Shown: positions 44,156 through 55,658 of the stretch, piece by piece
Numbering within the stretch: the stretch's first letter is position 1
Layout: every line of letters starts with the position of its first letter
Assembly: GCA_023053685.1 (NCBI GenBank)
Contig: JALIGW010000013.1
Coordinates: forward strand, 20,946,001 to 21,010,000
DNA from: Diadophis punctatus similis
Taxonomy: Eukaryota > Chordata > Lepidosauria > Squamata > Dipsadidae
Length of the DNA stretch: 64,000 nucleotides
Direction of reading: 5' to 3'
Made by a program: the position numbers and the translations under genes
Notes under the pieces: model-generated
What the model saw: only the letters and a program-made list of their open reading frames with translations
What the model was told of the DNA's origin: nothing
Database searches by the model: none

Positions 44156-44334
44156 ATCTGGGCTTTATGGCAGAGTGGCTAAATGGAAACCTCTCCTCAA
44201 TGTAAAACACATGAAAGCCCGCTTAGAGTTTGTTCCTCAGAGCGTGGGTGCTTTTTGGCAAACTCCAAGTGGACTTTCATGTGTTATGCACTGAGGAGAG
44301 GCTTCATCTAGCCACTCTGCCATAAAGCCCAGAT
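44156..44334. repeat. Inverted duplication at the Tc1 break
   Basis: About 77 bp at 44156-44232 (CTTTATGGCAGAGTGGCTAA) is repeated in reverse complement at 44257-44334, with a spacer of about 24 bp. Both arms are Tc1 transposase sequence. Confidence 0.9.
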
Positions 44335-44662
44335 GGATGGATGGCTGCAGTGATGGTTGTCCTTTTAGAACTCTGTCCCATCTCCACACAGGATCTCTGG
44401 AGCTCAGTCAGAGTGACCATCAGGTTCTTACTAAGGCCCTTCTATCCCGATTGCTCCATTTGACCAGGCAACCAACTCTTGGAGGACTCCTGGTTGCTCC
44501 AAACTTCTTTCATTTGAGAATTATGGAGGCTACTGCGCTCTTAGGAACCTTCAGTCAGCAGAAATTTTACTGAGGCATTCCCCAGATCTGAGCCTTGCAA
44601 TAATCCTGTTTCTGAGCTCTGCAGGCAGTTTCTTTGACCTCATGGCTTTTGTTCTGCTACAG

Positions 44663-44850
44663 CAGGGGTTCCCAATCCTGGGGGTGCAAGACAATATTCC
44701 AGGGGGTGCTAAAACTTGGATTTAGAAGTTTCAAAATTATAGTGTATATGCATAATTATATGCATATAATTATTTACTTTTGTAAGGGGTGCGAGGATAT
44801 ATCAGAAGCTTTCTAGGGGTGCGGGATATAGAAAAGGTTGGAAACCCCTG
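44663..44850. mobile_element. Non-autonomous hAT element nested in Tc1
   Basis: The ends are CAGGGGTTCCCAATCCTGG and AGGTTGGAAACCCCTG. An exact 8 bp duplication TGCTACAG lies at 44655-44662 and 44851-44858. Tc1 sequence continues uninterrupted on either side (TTTTGTTCTGC, then ATGCATTGTCAG). Confidence 0.93.
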
Positions 44851-45344
44851 TGCTACAGTATGCATTGTCAGCCTTCTATAGAGAGATGTGAGTCTTTCCG
44901 AATCATATCCAATCAATTTAATTTACCACATGTTGACTCCATTCAAGGTGTAGAAACATGTCAGCAATGATCCAGAGAACTGAGACGCACCTGAGCTAAA
45001 TTTCACATGTTGCTGCAAAGGGTTTGAATATGTACTTATGTGAATGTGATACTTCAGTTTTTTCTTTTTAATAAATTTATAGACATTTCTAAAATTCTGT
45101 TTTCACTTTGTCATTATGGGGTACTGAATGTAGATTAAGGAGAAAAAAAAGTGAATTTTAACAACTGTAGAATCAGGCTGCAGCATAACAAAATTGACAA
45201 AAGTGAAGGGGGCCTGAATGCTTTCTGAATGCACTGTATGTACCAACAAGTCCCTATTTAGATCCATATTTTGGTATTTGATCACATAATGAACCACAAC
45301 TGAATATGTATAGCTGCTGTGTACAATCTATCATAGGACTGGTC

Positions 45345-45618
45345 CAGGGGTGAAATGCTCCCGGTTCAGGCGGGCTGGTCGGTCGTTGTAGAGCCGATAG
45401 AGCCGATAGTGATCGCAGTGCGAGGCTTCCCCTACCTGCTTCCCAGACCCGCCTGGATGTTGCCATTTGGGTTCTTTTACCCTCTACGCATGCGCAAAGC
45501 ATTCCCCCAGGCAGGTGGGGGAAGCGGATGGGGGAAACCTCGCGCTGCGATCGCTATCAGCTCTATCAGCTCTATGACGACCGCCCGGCCCGCCCGAACC
45601 GGGAGCATTTCACCCCTG
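45345..45618. mobile_element. Foldback hAT-type element (CAGGGGTGAAATGC ends)
   Basis: The ends CAGGGGTGAAATGCTCCCGG and their complement extend into arms of roughly 90 bp (GAGCCGATAGAGCCGATAG, ATCGCAGTGCGAGG). An exact 8 bp duplication GACTGGTC lies at 45337-45344 and 45619-45626. It is non-coding. Confidence 0.9.
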
Positions 45619-45626
45619 GACTGGTC

Positions 45627-48158
45627 CCATGAATCTATATAACTATTTTATTAAAAGATCCCACCTTTCAGTTAAAAAATCTGAAGCTTTCAATGCATAA
45701 GGCTTTGAATAATGTTAGTATTTCCATGATTGAGTGCTCAAACTATTTGAGGATAAAAACCATTTGATGATGCGATCACAATATCAGGAAAAGAAATCTG
45801 CTGTCCTTTTCTTAGGAAAAAGCTGAACTCTTTTCCTTTGGAATATGAAACAAATGGTCTCTTCATTCGGATCAAAGGAAAAGCCTAAACATCATGATGA
45901 TAGTCTTCTGTCTTTCCCTGACTGACACCATGTTTTAGCCACCTTCTTTGTTTCTTGTGCAGAGAAAGAAGTATGTATAGTTAACCATTAAACCTGGGAA
46001 CTAATACAAATCCATGTTGACAAATGCTTGTCAAGAAGAAAACCAAAGAAATAAAATCAATACGGAGCCTTGCATCCAAACACAAGGCTTAGAGATAGAT
46101 ACCTTACTATTCTTTCCTTCTTTCTTCTTTCTCTTTTTATTTACTAAATAGTAGGCCCTGTTTAACTTGCAGCATACAAAAATCTTAATTACAAAACCTC
46201 CATCTAACAACAACAACAATAATAGCAAAAGTCAGCTTTACTTGGAACAGCTTACATTCTGCAACAATACCTTTAATTTTATTAAACAACAACACCTTCC
46301 TATTCCAGATCCTTGGGAAGGACTCAATAAGTGGACCAAAATGCCAAATCCAGTCTAAACATCTGGCGGACGGTGTGATGAACCATAATACTAATTTGCA
46401 ATAATCTGTTCCACTAAGCTTTTTCAAACCTTGTGTTTTAAAAGGGGGATTAAAAAAAAAACCTATTCTCCCAAGCTTCTTTCTTGTAACACCATTTTGC
46501 TTTAGAAAATCTCAGAGTACAAGTGAATACATGACACTTGCTATGTCTCTAGTGTACACATTTTATGTTTGATTTATGACGTTACTATATAGGTGCACTT
46601 GACAGCTTTCAGATTGAAGCAGAGACAAGAGAGCTTTAAAGTGAGATGGGTTATCTGGGCAAATCTATCAAGGGTTTCGTCCTGGGAGAACAAGGAGAGA
46701 GGCTTTGTAGAGCCCTGCTGTGTAGCAAACATCCATGCTGAGCACATCCCAGGCTCCCTGACAGTTGCGCGCAGCCTTCACTGTAATAACGAATAAAAGG
46801 GAGCTCCCAGTAGATTACAGATCTTCCGTGTTTTGACATTGACCTTAATACATAATTTAACCACAAAGCCTGAGAAGTGTGGAACAAGATAAGAAAAGAC
46901 CACAGAACTGGCAAATAAAGTGATGTTCAATCAGAAATCATATTTGTTCTTGATAGTGGAGGTGTGGGCATTAAAAAGGGAAGGCAGAGAAAGATGGAGA
47001 CGAAAGGAAGAGAAAGAGAGAGAGTGGGAGAGAGAAAGAGAGGGAGAAAAAAATGATTGGGGATATTGGAAGAGTTGTGGATCTGCTTTAAGGGACATGT
47101 GGCTGTCAAGTACACATTTGTCTGGGAAAATACAGGAAGAAAATACAAAGACAAGTGTTTCTGAATATTCAGAGCCGGTGGTTGTTTCTAGGCTCAGAGC
47201 AACTTAACGATACTTTTAAGCCTTGCTTGTACCCAAAGTCCACATACAGCTTTTGGGCCTTTGGAATTATAACATAGAAAACAATCACAGCAGAATGTTT
47301 AAACATATTCTGTTTGCTTAAGGTCTCCCTGTACTTTTGGGTTCTGCCATGGAAACCAGTAATTTCACCCTCCCCTCCAAATTTTTTTTAAATTAAAAAT
47401 AGAATAGCTATATATAATATTGGTTTATGAAAAAGCACCCCAGATAAAAACGAGAAATTTCAAAACAACATGATAGGTAAAAAAAAAAAATTGATAGCGT
47501 GGGATGATGTATTATTGTGGAATTCTTGGTGCTCCCTGAGCTTGGTTGTTTGCTTGCAGATGTTTCATTACATAACTAGATAACATCAACAGTGCAAGTC
47601 TGCGTGGGGTTTGCTGCTCTGTATATACAGTCCCTTCCTCTGCCAAGTTTGGAGGGGTTATAATTTTCTCCTTGGTAGTTCCTTGATGTATTATTACCAT
47701 CCAAGGCTTGATCAAGAAGAATTAAATTGTATCATAAGGGTAATTTGCTTCTAATTTTTTAAAATCATCATTCATGCTAACTTCTGACTTTTGATTACTA
47801 TGCAGTGACTGATGACAGATGTTACATTGTCGGAATATTAAGTAAAACCGTTGAGGAAGATCCATGCTCAGATTTTTACTTAAACCAGCCACAATAGAAT
47901 CTAGATTGGACCAATAGTGCTGAGGAAGCATTTTTGATCCTTTTCCTCCCCTGTCTGATGATTTTCGTAACTAAAGAAAACCAGCATTATTATCTAAAGT
48001 TATTAATCAGGAAAAAATAGAGTACATATTATTTCCTGTTAAGGGCAACTAGCCTCTCACTGGGAAATGAATTGGACAAGGAAAATGAAAGAGGAAGAGT
48101 GGGAGATGAGCAATTAAGAAATAGGAAATATAAACATAAATTATCCCATCCATCCATC
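45627..48158. other. Unassigned interval with a GA-rich patch
   Basis: No gene is supported. A purine-rich run (GAGA and GGAGA units) lies at 46975-47050. The segment 46590-46900 is non-repetitive with several balanced motifs and may be constrained non-coding DNA. Confidence 0.35.
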
Positions 48159-48166
48159 CATTATAT

Positions 48167-48516
48167 CAGTGGTTCCCAATCTTTTTGTGATCGAGTACCA
48201 CTTGGAGGTCCCGTACAGTCGCCGCGTACCACCTGGTTCCAGAGAAACTAAATTCACTTTATTTCCATAATTGTACCATTCCTTTTTTGGCCCCGCGCAT
48301 CCAGCAACTGGATTCTCGGGCCGCTGGGACCAGGTGGGTGGCGTGTGGCAACAGTTGCAAATCGTTGCCAGATTATCTTGTGTTAGGCAGTAAACATTTT
48401 TGTGAAGTAAAAAATAACTAACAAAAATCGTTCATGATCCCGAAAGTGTTTGCGTACCACCTGGGAGGCCCTCGCGTACCACTAGTGGTACACGTACCAC
48501 AGATTGGGAACCACTG
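48167..48516. mobile_element. Non-autonomous hAT element (CAGTGGTTCCCAATC family)
   Basis: The ends are CAGTGGTTCCCAATCTTTTT and AGATTGGGAACCACTG. An exact 8 bp duplication CATTATAT lies at 48159-48166 and 48517-48524. The interior GCGTACCACCTGG and CTCGCGTACCACTAG are typical of this MITE group. Confidence 0.93.
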
Positions 48517-48524
48517 CATTATAT

Positions 48525-48954
48525 TAATCTGGAAATCTTTTGGTTGAGTACAAGATGATGTAGAAGCTTTCCCAGTTTCTGAAGTCATGGACTTTGCAGA
48601 AAATTATCCACATTTGCCATTCTTTTTGCCAATCTTATTCTGCTTCCTCTGTGGCCATCTGTTTTTACATCTCTGCAATGGCCTGACTTCCATGCAAGTT
48701 AATGGTGAGAAAGGCTACCAGACTTTGCCCTTAGACTAATGAGGAAATTACTGTTTTAACACCAATACAACTAAGGATGATGGCAGAAAATGATATTGCT
48801 AGAACATTTTATGTTCTATGCAAATAGAAAACAGCTCTTGAATACTAAAAACAGTGAACTGTAAAAGTTGATTGAAACCCTAACCATGGTGTTTTGCATC
48901 TACTGTATAGTCTAACTAGAGGAGACTATCTGTCTACAATTATTATACTTTGCC
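48525..48954. other. Unassigned sequence
   Basis: No gene or repeat recognised. Confidence 0.4.
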
Positions 48955-49304
48955 CAAGTTCGAAGTTACAACGGCACTGAAAAAGTGACTTATGACTGTT
49001 TTTCACACTTACTACTATTTGCAAACCTCCCCATGGTCATATGATCAAAATTCAGATGCTTGTCAATTGGTTCATATTTATGACGGTTGCAGTGTCCCAG
49101 GGTCATGTGATCACTTTTTGGGACCTTCTGACAAGCAAAGTCAATGGAGAAGCCAGATTCATTTAACAACCATGTTCATAACTTAACATCTGCCATGATT
49201 CACTTAGCAACTGTGGCAAGAAAGGTTGTAACATGGGGCAAAACTCATTTAACAAATATCTCCTTTAACAACATAAATTTTGGTTGTAAGTTGAGGAGTA
49301 CCTG
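48955..49304. mobile_element. Pogo/Tigger-like MITE, copy 3
   Basis: It has the same orientation as copy 2. The right end is GTTGAGGAGTACCTG followed by TA at 49305-49306. The interior GGTCATGTGATCAC and TTCACTTAGCAACTG matches copies 1 and 2. The left terminal repeat is incomplete. Confidence 0.75.
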
Positions 49305-49306
49305 TA

Positions 49307-50570
49307 CAACAATAATAATAATACTGATTATTTAGTTGGGCAACAACTAAGAGATGTTGCTTTTGTATTTGTAGCCTATATTGAACTCCTGAAGCCCAGG
49401 AGTTGTGACTGGAGTCCCCACATGATCTGACTATGTCCAGTCTTCTCAAGATTTAGTTCTTGAGAAGTGGTTGCGCTGGCAAATGGCAAAGTTTTAGAAC
49501 TGGATAATGGGAAGTCTCCCTGATTGTGTATAAAATATGGAAAACAGTTGTGGAAGAGTACGCAGGCCAAATGTTCATAACTCCAGCTCTACTTTATTTA
49601 TTTGGATAGATGAGAGTAAATGTTACATCTCTTTCAGAAGGATGGCTGAGACATTGATTGTTGTGTAAAAGGAGCCTAAACATCTGTGCATTGTACATAC
49701 ATAATGTAACAATGGTGCTAAAAACGGTGGCCATGGCAGAAGTCTAAATTGCTGAACAATGAAAAAAATAGTAAGTTGGCTCTACATGTGGCAATACACC
49801 ATTCCTGACTATCCTTTTGCTTCTAACATCAAAGCTGAAACCGGCCATAAATCATTTAAAGGGGAAAAAGAAATGGAAGACTTGGAGAGGCACTATTATG
49901 AATACAGCAAATGTGTATGGTTAAAAAGCACACAAAACCTGCCTTTAACTCAGACTTTTGAGCTAGGATAACATCACCTAGTGGTGATCATGTCAAATGT
50001 ATGGTCAAAAGAAAAGAACATGCTCAGGTTAAGAATACACAAAACCAAATGATTTGCACAAGGAGCAAGAAGTGAGGTGAAGAACAACATCAAACGTGGA
50101 GATGACAGAATCAGTCAGAAGGCATCAAAGCACTATGCAAATGCTGCACGCAGAGAGGAATTCTGCAAGCTGCCAAAGAGGAAGTCAGAAAGAGTTATGC
50201 CTGCATCTCTGAAAGGCTTAGCATTTGTGGGAGTTGTTGCAAATCATACATTCTATCCAACTGTCTGAATAAGGCCAGGGCAGTCCTGGTTTGAGCAGGA
50301 TCATTCCCACTGGAAAATGCCAGTTTTTGTAGAGTGAGAAGAAACTGGCACTTTCTTACTGGGCAAGCACATGGCAATCCCAGGAAGAGAATCACTCTAA
50401 CTGGGTGATGTCCTCCACCACTACAGGAGCCACATCCTCTGGAAGGTTCAGCGGAGCTGCTTTAGAATCGTTCCTATGCTGCCTCTGCATGTACTTGTAG
50501 AGCAGTTTTGTTTTACTGGCAATCCCAGGAGAAGTGTTGTTTGTGAATGCACATTCAGTAAAGAGACGAG
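49307..50570. other. Unassigned sequence
   Basis: No gene is recognised. A 59-codon minus-strand stop-free stretch (50395-50571, ending in TGA at 50392-50394) contains LLYKYMQRQHRND and LNLPEDVAPVVVEDI, which looks protein-like, but I cannot match it to a family. Confidence 0.35.
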
Positions 50571-50584
50571 CTTACAGAGAACCA

Positions 50585-50852
50585 CATTCAAGCCATCTGG
50601 AACATTAATAGCCTCTGTGTTTCAGGATGGATACTTGCTTGAGCCCCCTCTCTTGAAAATTACTCTGTACTTAAACATTGTCTCTAGATTTATCACTTGT
50701 TTGTATCTTATGATTTGTGATTGCATCTTATGATTGATGGTCTATGACTTAACACTTTGTTGCATGTACACTGAGAGCTTATACACCAGAGACAAATTCC
50801 TTGTGTGTCCAATCACGCTTGGCCAATAAAGAATATTCCAATATTCCAATAT
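50585..50852 (+). mobile_element. CR1/L3-type LINE 3' UTR
   Basis: The segment ACACCAGAGACAAATTCCTT with TGTGTCCAATCACGCTTGGC and CAATAAAGAATATTCC is the familiar 3' end of snake CR1/L3 LINEs, whose tails give rise to AATAG-type microsatellites. There is no coding part. Confidence 0.7.
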
Positions 50853-51407
50853 TTAGGATCTGCAATAGTATTTTATTTTTAAGAATTGTTTCAGAGCCAA
50901 TATTAATTTCTTATCTATCATAATTATCTATTATATTCTCAGAATTATTTAAATGTTCCAAGTAGGGGCTTTTCTTATTCAGGGTACTATTTTATTTTTT
51001 AAAAAACTGCTACGTTTCTTTCCCGTCTTGCTTATCAATAGTGGTATATGATTTGCTTATCCAGAAGAGTATTTCATTTTCAGAAACTGCTCAAGTAAAT
51101 TCTGCTTCATTGAATAATAAGAGAGCATAGGTGCAATTCAAAAGCAATTATCACCATATTATGATGTTTTAACATTTTTTATACAGATGGTATGGATGCT
51201 ACTTCCGGTAAAGATAAAAAGTTGTGTCCAATAGGAGTGATCTTGAAAGATCCTCAAGGTTCAGTTAGGATTCATTTTGTGGCTAAGCGCATTTTAGGAG
51301 CATTGTAAATGCAGATGATGAAAGCAGTGCAAAAACCATGAAAGATGTCTTTCTGATAAGGATTCAGCCTAGAGTATCCAGTTGCCTCCTATTCATTTCT
51401 TGGCTTG
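50853..51407. other. Unassigned sequence
   Basis: No gene or repeat recognised. Confidence 0.4.
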
Positions 51408-51415
51408 GACTAGGG

Positions 51416-51561
51416 CAGCGGTTCTTAACCTTTTTAGTGGTCCGCACACCCTTGAATCTGAAAAAAAGCTCTTGCACCCCCTTAAAAAATGTGTGTATTT
51501 TTTATTTAAGAAAAAACATTTATTGCATAAACAAATGCCGTGTTTATTTACAATATATATT

Positions 51562-51654
<93 letters not shown>

Positions 51655-51784
51655 CTATATAACATAAAAACACGGTTGCCTCGTTCGTATTTTTTAAAAA
51701 ATTTTTAAAAAAATTTCTCTTGCACCCCTGGAAATGCTCTCTCGCACCCTCAGGGGTGCACGCACCCCAGGTTAAGAACCACTG
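51416..51784. mobile_element. Non-autonomous hAT element with an internal TA array
   Basis: The ends are CAGCGGTTCTTAACCTTTTT and CAGGTTAAGAACCACTG. An exact 8 bp duplication GACTAGGG lies at 51408-51415 and 51785-51792. About 80 bp of TA repeats at 51569-51649 sit inside and create mirror-image Tyr-Ile frames on both strands. Confidence 0.94.
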
Positions 51785-51792
51785 GACTAGGG

Positions 51793-52230
51793 GAAAACTG
51801 TTCCTAGAAGAAAAACATGGCTTTGATCCCAGTTGCATCTCACTTATTATTTAGTTGTATGTTTTGATTTGAGCTAAATGAAAATCTGTTTCTTTAGTGT
51901 TCAATATAGTTTCTAGATATACTAATCACAAGACTTTAAGGTTTGGGAAACTGAATGTATGTTGTAGAGAACGAAGCAACGAATAAATTATTCACTGTGG
52001 AATTCACTCTGGGCAGCACGGTGAAGAAACCATGAACCGACTTCTAATCTGAACATACTGGCAAATATGATGTTATCAAAAGAAGATTTATAAGGTCACT
52101 GATATGTAAAAATCTGCCAGCAATAAGTTTCATATTCATGAAATCCGGATATATGCTATGCTACTTCCTTAAAGTAGATGCATGCGTAGAGAGGAATGAG
52201 GTGAAAATTATGACTGCTGAAATAACCAGC
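51793..52230. other. Unassigned sequence
   Basis: No gene or repeat recognised. Confidence 0.4.
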
Positions 52231-52238
52231 AGCGTTTG

Positions 52239-52514
52239 CAGATGTGGGTTTCAGCAGGTTCTGACCAGTTCTGGATAACCGGTAGCAGAAATTCTGAGTA
52301 GTTCGTAGAACCGGTAAATACCACCTCTGACTGGCCCTACCCCCATCTATTCTGTGTCTCCCGAGTCCCTGCTGATTGGGAGGAAATGGGGATTTTGCAG
52401 TAACCTTCCCCTGGAGTGTGGAGGGAATGGAGATTTTACAGTATCATTCCCCTGCCATGCCCACCAAGCCACGTCCACAGAACCAGTAGTAAAAAAATTT
52501 GAATCCCACCACTG
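52239..52514. mobile_element. Non-autonomous hAT element (GGTGAAATCC-like family)
   Basis: It begins CAGATGTGGGTTTCAGCAGG and ends TTTGAATCCCACCACTG. The flanks AGCGTTTG and AGTGTTCG match at 6 of 8 positions. The interior CCATGCCCACCAAGCCACG and TAACCGGTAGCAGAAATTC links it to the composite element at 27091. Confidence 0.8.
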
Positions 52515-52522
52515 AGTGTTCG

Positions 52523-53529
52523 GATGAGCGTTTTGCTTGGTGAAACAAAGTACAGTAATTGACAGACCATAGCAGTCTTTGGACATGGTGGCAGGGTAAT
52601 TGGATGTTGTAATTTCAACATATCTGAAGAGCAACAGGTTGGGTAAAGCTGAGACGTGACTAAGGAAAATGTAGTCAATAGAGTTTAATGCATCGTGGAA
52701 TCTCATTTATAACACTGAATAATGAAGATGGTGATGGACAAGGCTTTAAACACCTTATAAATTGGACCAACCCATTACTGATGGGTGGATGCTTGGTTAG
52801 ACCTACAACATAAGACATAGAAAAAAAATGCAGATGTCTCAAACTGCAGTGCCAGTAACTATGCAGAAGGTGATTTTTTAAAAAAATTCAGCATGTGATA
52901 TGTGATAATAGTCTTTCCCTCTTGTTTCTGTTGCTTGTTGGGCCTTGTTACGCCTATCACAATACCACAGTTTTGTTCATCTTGCATAGCGCAGTGTAGC
53001 TTGACAGGCAGAGAGTCACTAAGATCTCTGAGGACTTTCATATCACCTGATATCTGACTCTTTTATCTTTTAATTAAGATGCCTGGGACTATTCGTACAC
53101 AGAACAGCTGTTCAGATAACTAAGGCTTCTCCTATTTTGTTTGCAAAACTATTCAGAGTTAGGATATCCTAATTTTACGAAATTGGTGATCTCATGTTCT
53201 AGTGATTGTGAAACTTGTGTGCTATGAGTTTAAGTGGAAATTAATGATAAAAATTGTGCTATATGGACACCCAGCTAATGTTCACAAAAGGTTGGCTGTC
53301 ACTTTTTTTTCTTTTTCTTTTCTTTTTCTTTTTATACTGAAGCCATAAGAAATTTGAAGGAACTTTAACATGTATAGTTTGGACTTGTCGATTGTTGTCC
53401 AATTAAGTATAACTAGGGGAATGTAACACTAAATTATGTACTGAATTCGTTTCTAAGAAAAAAATATGGTTTATTAGAGTTGGGGTGTAGCAAAGAAGAT
53501 AATCATGTGTGACTGGAAAAGGAACAATA
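52523..53529. other. Unassigned sequence
   Basis: No gene is recognised. A CTTTT-rich run lies at 53304-53332. Confidence 0.4.
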
Positions 53530-53537
53530 ACCTAGGG

Positions 53538-53974
53538 CAGTGATGGCGAACCTTTTTTTCCTCAGGTGCCGAAAGCGCATGTGCGCACGCTATCGCACAT
53601 GCGCAAGTGCCCACACCCATAATTCAATGCCTGGGGAAGGCAAAAACCGCCTCCCCTGCCCCCCCCAGAGGCCCTCTGGAGGCCAGAAACAGCCCATTTC
53701 CCAACTTCTGGTGGGCCCGGTAGGCCTGTTTTTTGCCCTCCCCAGCCTCCAGAGGCTTCCCTGGAGTCTGGGGAGGGCAAAAATGCCCTCCCCCGTTCCC
53801 CCAGAGGCCCTCTGGAAGCTGAAAACGCCCTCCCAGAGCCTCCGTGCGAGCTGAAAATCAGCTGGCCAGCACGCACATGTGCGCTGGAGCTGAGCTACGG
53901 CAACGGCTCGTGTGCCAGCAGATATGGCTCCGCGTGCCACCTGTGGCACGCGTGCCATAGGTTCGCCATCACTG
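53538..53974. mobile_element. Non-autonomous hAT element (CAGTGATGGCGAACC family)
   Basis: The ends are CAGTGATGGCGAACCTTTTT and GGTTCGCCATCACTG. An exact 8 bp duplication ACCTAGGG lies at 53530-53537 and 53975-53982. It has the same orientation and interior as the 61170 copy. The 100-120 codon frames on both strands are shared by the family copies only as composition. Confidence 0.95.
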
Positions 53975-53982
53975 ACCTAGGG

Positions 53983-54234
53983 TGTAAAATCTTGGAATGA
54001 AGAATTGTGTTCACTTTCAGCCTTTGAACTGGCTCTTTATTGACATAGCAGAAACATTAATCAGTATAACTCTTGGGGTCAAGTGTCAATCTGCTGCTCT
54101 CTGAGGTCCAGTGTCAATCTGCCACTTATTATAAAGTACAATTATACTATCACATTGTAAAATAGACAGATAATATTTTTGTCTCTATATTTTATAACGT
54201 GATTGTAGTTTATAATTTTGTTGTGATTTATGTT
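53983..54234. other. Unassigned sequence
   Basis: Contains two near-copies of GAGGTCCAGTGTCAATCTGC / GGGGTCAAGTGTCAATCTGC. No gene. Confidence 0.4.
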
Positions 54235-54307
54235 GTCTGTCTGTCTGTCTCTGTCTGTCTGTCTCTGTCTCTCTGTCTCTGTCTCTCTGTCTCTGTCTCT
54301 GTCTCTG

Positions 54308-54356
<49 letters not shown>
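54235..54356. repeat. (CTGT)n / (CTCTGT)n microsatellite
   Basis: CTGT units pass to CTCTGT and then to CT repeats, about 120 bp. Confidence 0.97.
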
Positions 54357-54358
<2 letters not shown>

Positions 54359-54689
54359 TACCCATTTTTTCTTTGTACTTTAGCAAATAAAATAATAAAA
54401 ATAGTCTAAAAATCAGTGGGGTTTATGTTACTAATGATTAAAATATTCACTTTGATTTCAATGGACTTCTTGTGAATACACTTGCATCAGGATATAGCTC
54501 ATAATTTTTTAATATGGTTAGATGGAAGTGACATTTATTTATATATAACATTTTTAGTTTAATAAAAATTATGCAACTTAAACAGTTGTGATCCTGGCCA
54601 GTATATAGAACATAATACATTTCCAAAACACATGAATAAACAGTTAAATTTAACAACAACAACAACAATAGCTGAATGGAGAGCTAAAT

Positions 54690-55460
54690 TTACATTACAA
54701 CTCTCCAGGTGGGTACTCTAAATCATCTCAGTCCCAATTCCTGAGGAAGAACCATGTTTTAAAGCCTTACTAGAGGCCAGCAGAACCAGGCCCAACCATA
54801 TATTAAGGGGGGGGAGTCATTTCTGTGGGCAGCTGCTGTAACGGGAGAAGCATACTTCCTGGCACCTACCAGATGGCATTCATTTAAGGAAGGAACAAGA
54901 AATGTCCCCTCCTACAACAGTGTATGGGATAGGCAGATACCATTGGACATGGTATTTATTTATTTTATTTATTTATTTATTTATTTATTTTTGTCAAGTA
55001 CGTGTTGGTAATATACATAGATATAACATTGTTTATATACATAAGATGAGTACTGATAAGAGGGAACATTAGGACAGGGACGGTAGGCACGCTGGTGCAC
55101 TTATGCACGCCCTTACTGTATCTGCAACATTTGGACATGTGGTCCTGCAGATAATCCAGTCTTGTACCATAATCAACCCTTGAACTGTACCTAAAAGCCT
55201 ACTGGCAGTCAGTACAGTTTGTAGAGTAATCATATTAGGTCGGTGTACTAAGGTTCAATTAGAACTACATGCACTGCTGCATCCGGACCAATTCTAGCTA
55301 AAAGGTGGTCTTCAAGAGCAACCCCATGTAGACTGTATTGCAGAAATCCAAACAGGAGATGACTAAAGCACGAATGACAGCAAGCGGAGGTTACGGTCCA
55401 CTAGATATTGTGTAGTGGCACTCCTGGCTACAGCTGCCACTGCTCTTCAAACAGGAACTG
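54690..55460 (-). mobile_element. L2-like LINE fragment, split
   Basis: ACCATGTTTTAAAGCCTTAC with CCAGCAGAACCAGGCCCAAC (to about 54950) and GGTCTTCAAGAGCAACCCC with GCAGAAATCCAAACAGGAG (55300-55380) follow the minus-strand L2-like pattern seen at 16900-17240. A second LINE 3' end interrupts it at 54955-55148. Confidence 0.5.
54955..55148 (-). mobile_element. LINE 3' end with (TTTA)n tail
   Basis: (TTTA)n at 54955-54992 is followed by TTGTCAAGTACGTGTTGGTA and GGACAGGGACGGTAGGCACG. This is the reverse complement of the 3' UTR at about 3550-3685. Confidence 0.7.
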
Positions 55461-55522
55461 TGAGTCCAGGAGAACTCCCAAAGTGCACACTGGCCTTGAG
55501 CAGGATGTTGGATGATCTAGGG

Positions 55523-55658
55523 CAGTGTTTTCCAACCTTGGCAACTTGAAGATATCTGGACTTCAACTCCCAGAATTCCCCAGCCAGCGAATGCTGGCTG
55601 GGGAATTCTGGGAGTTGAAGTCCAGATATCTTCAAGTTGCCAAGATTGGGAAACACTG
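55523..55658. mobile_element. Palindromic hAT-type MITE, copy 3 (near-perfect)
   Basis: The arms are about 58 bp and almost identical, around a GAAT centre near 55590. The ends are CAGTGTTTTCCAACCTTGG and CCAAGATTGGGAAACACTG. An exact 8 bp duplication ATCTAGGG lies at 55515-55522 and 55659-55666. Both arms carry GAAGATATCTGGAC where the other copies have TAAGACTTGTGGAC-like sequence. Confidence 0.94.

Larger units (their letters stand above)
44156..45241 (-). pseudogene. Tc1-like DNA transposon, truncated and decayed
   Basis: The transposase lies on the minus strand. CTTTTTGGCAAACTCCAAG, CAGAGTGACCATCAGG, CAATCCTGTTTCTGAGCTC and the end TGTCATTATGGGGTACTGAA all follow the well-known vertebrate Tc1 pattern. 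The end reads CTTTCTGAATGCACTG followed by TA near 45239. Only the 5' part of the transposase region remains (upstream sequence plus the helix-turn-helix half), with many stops. A hAT element (44663-44850) splits it. The left end carries an inverted duplication. Confidence 0.85.

Noticed and set aside
46920..47207. 95-codon Arg/Glu-rich frame
   Set aside because: It is driven by a GA-rich run at 46975-47050.
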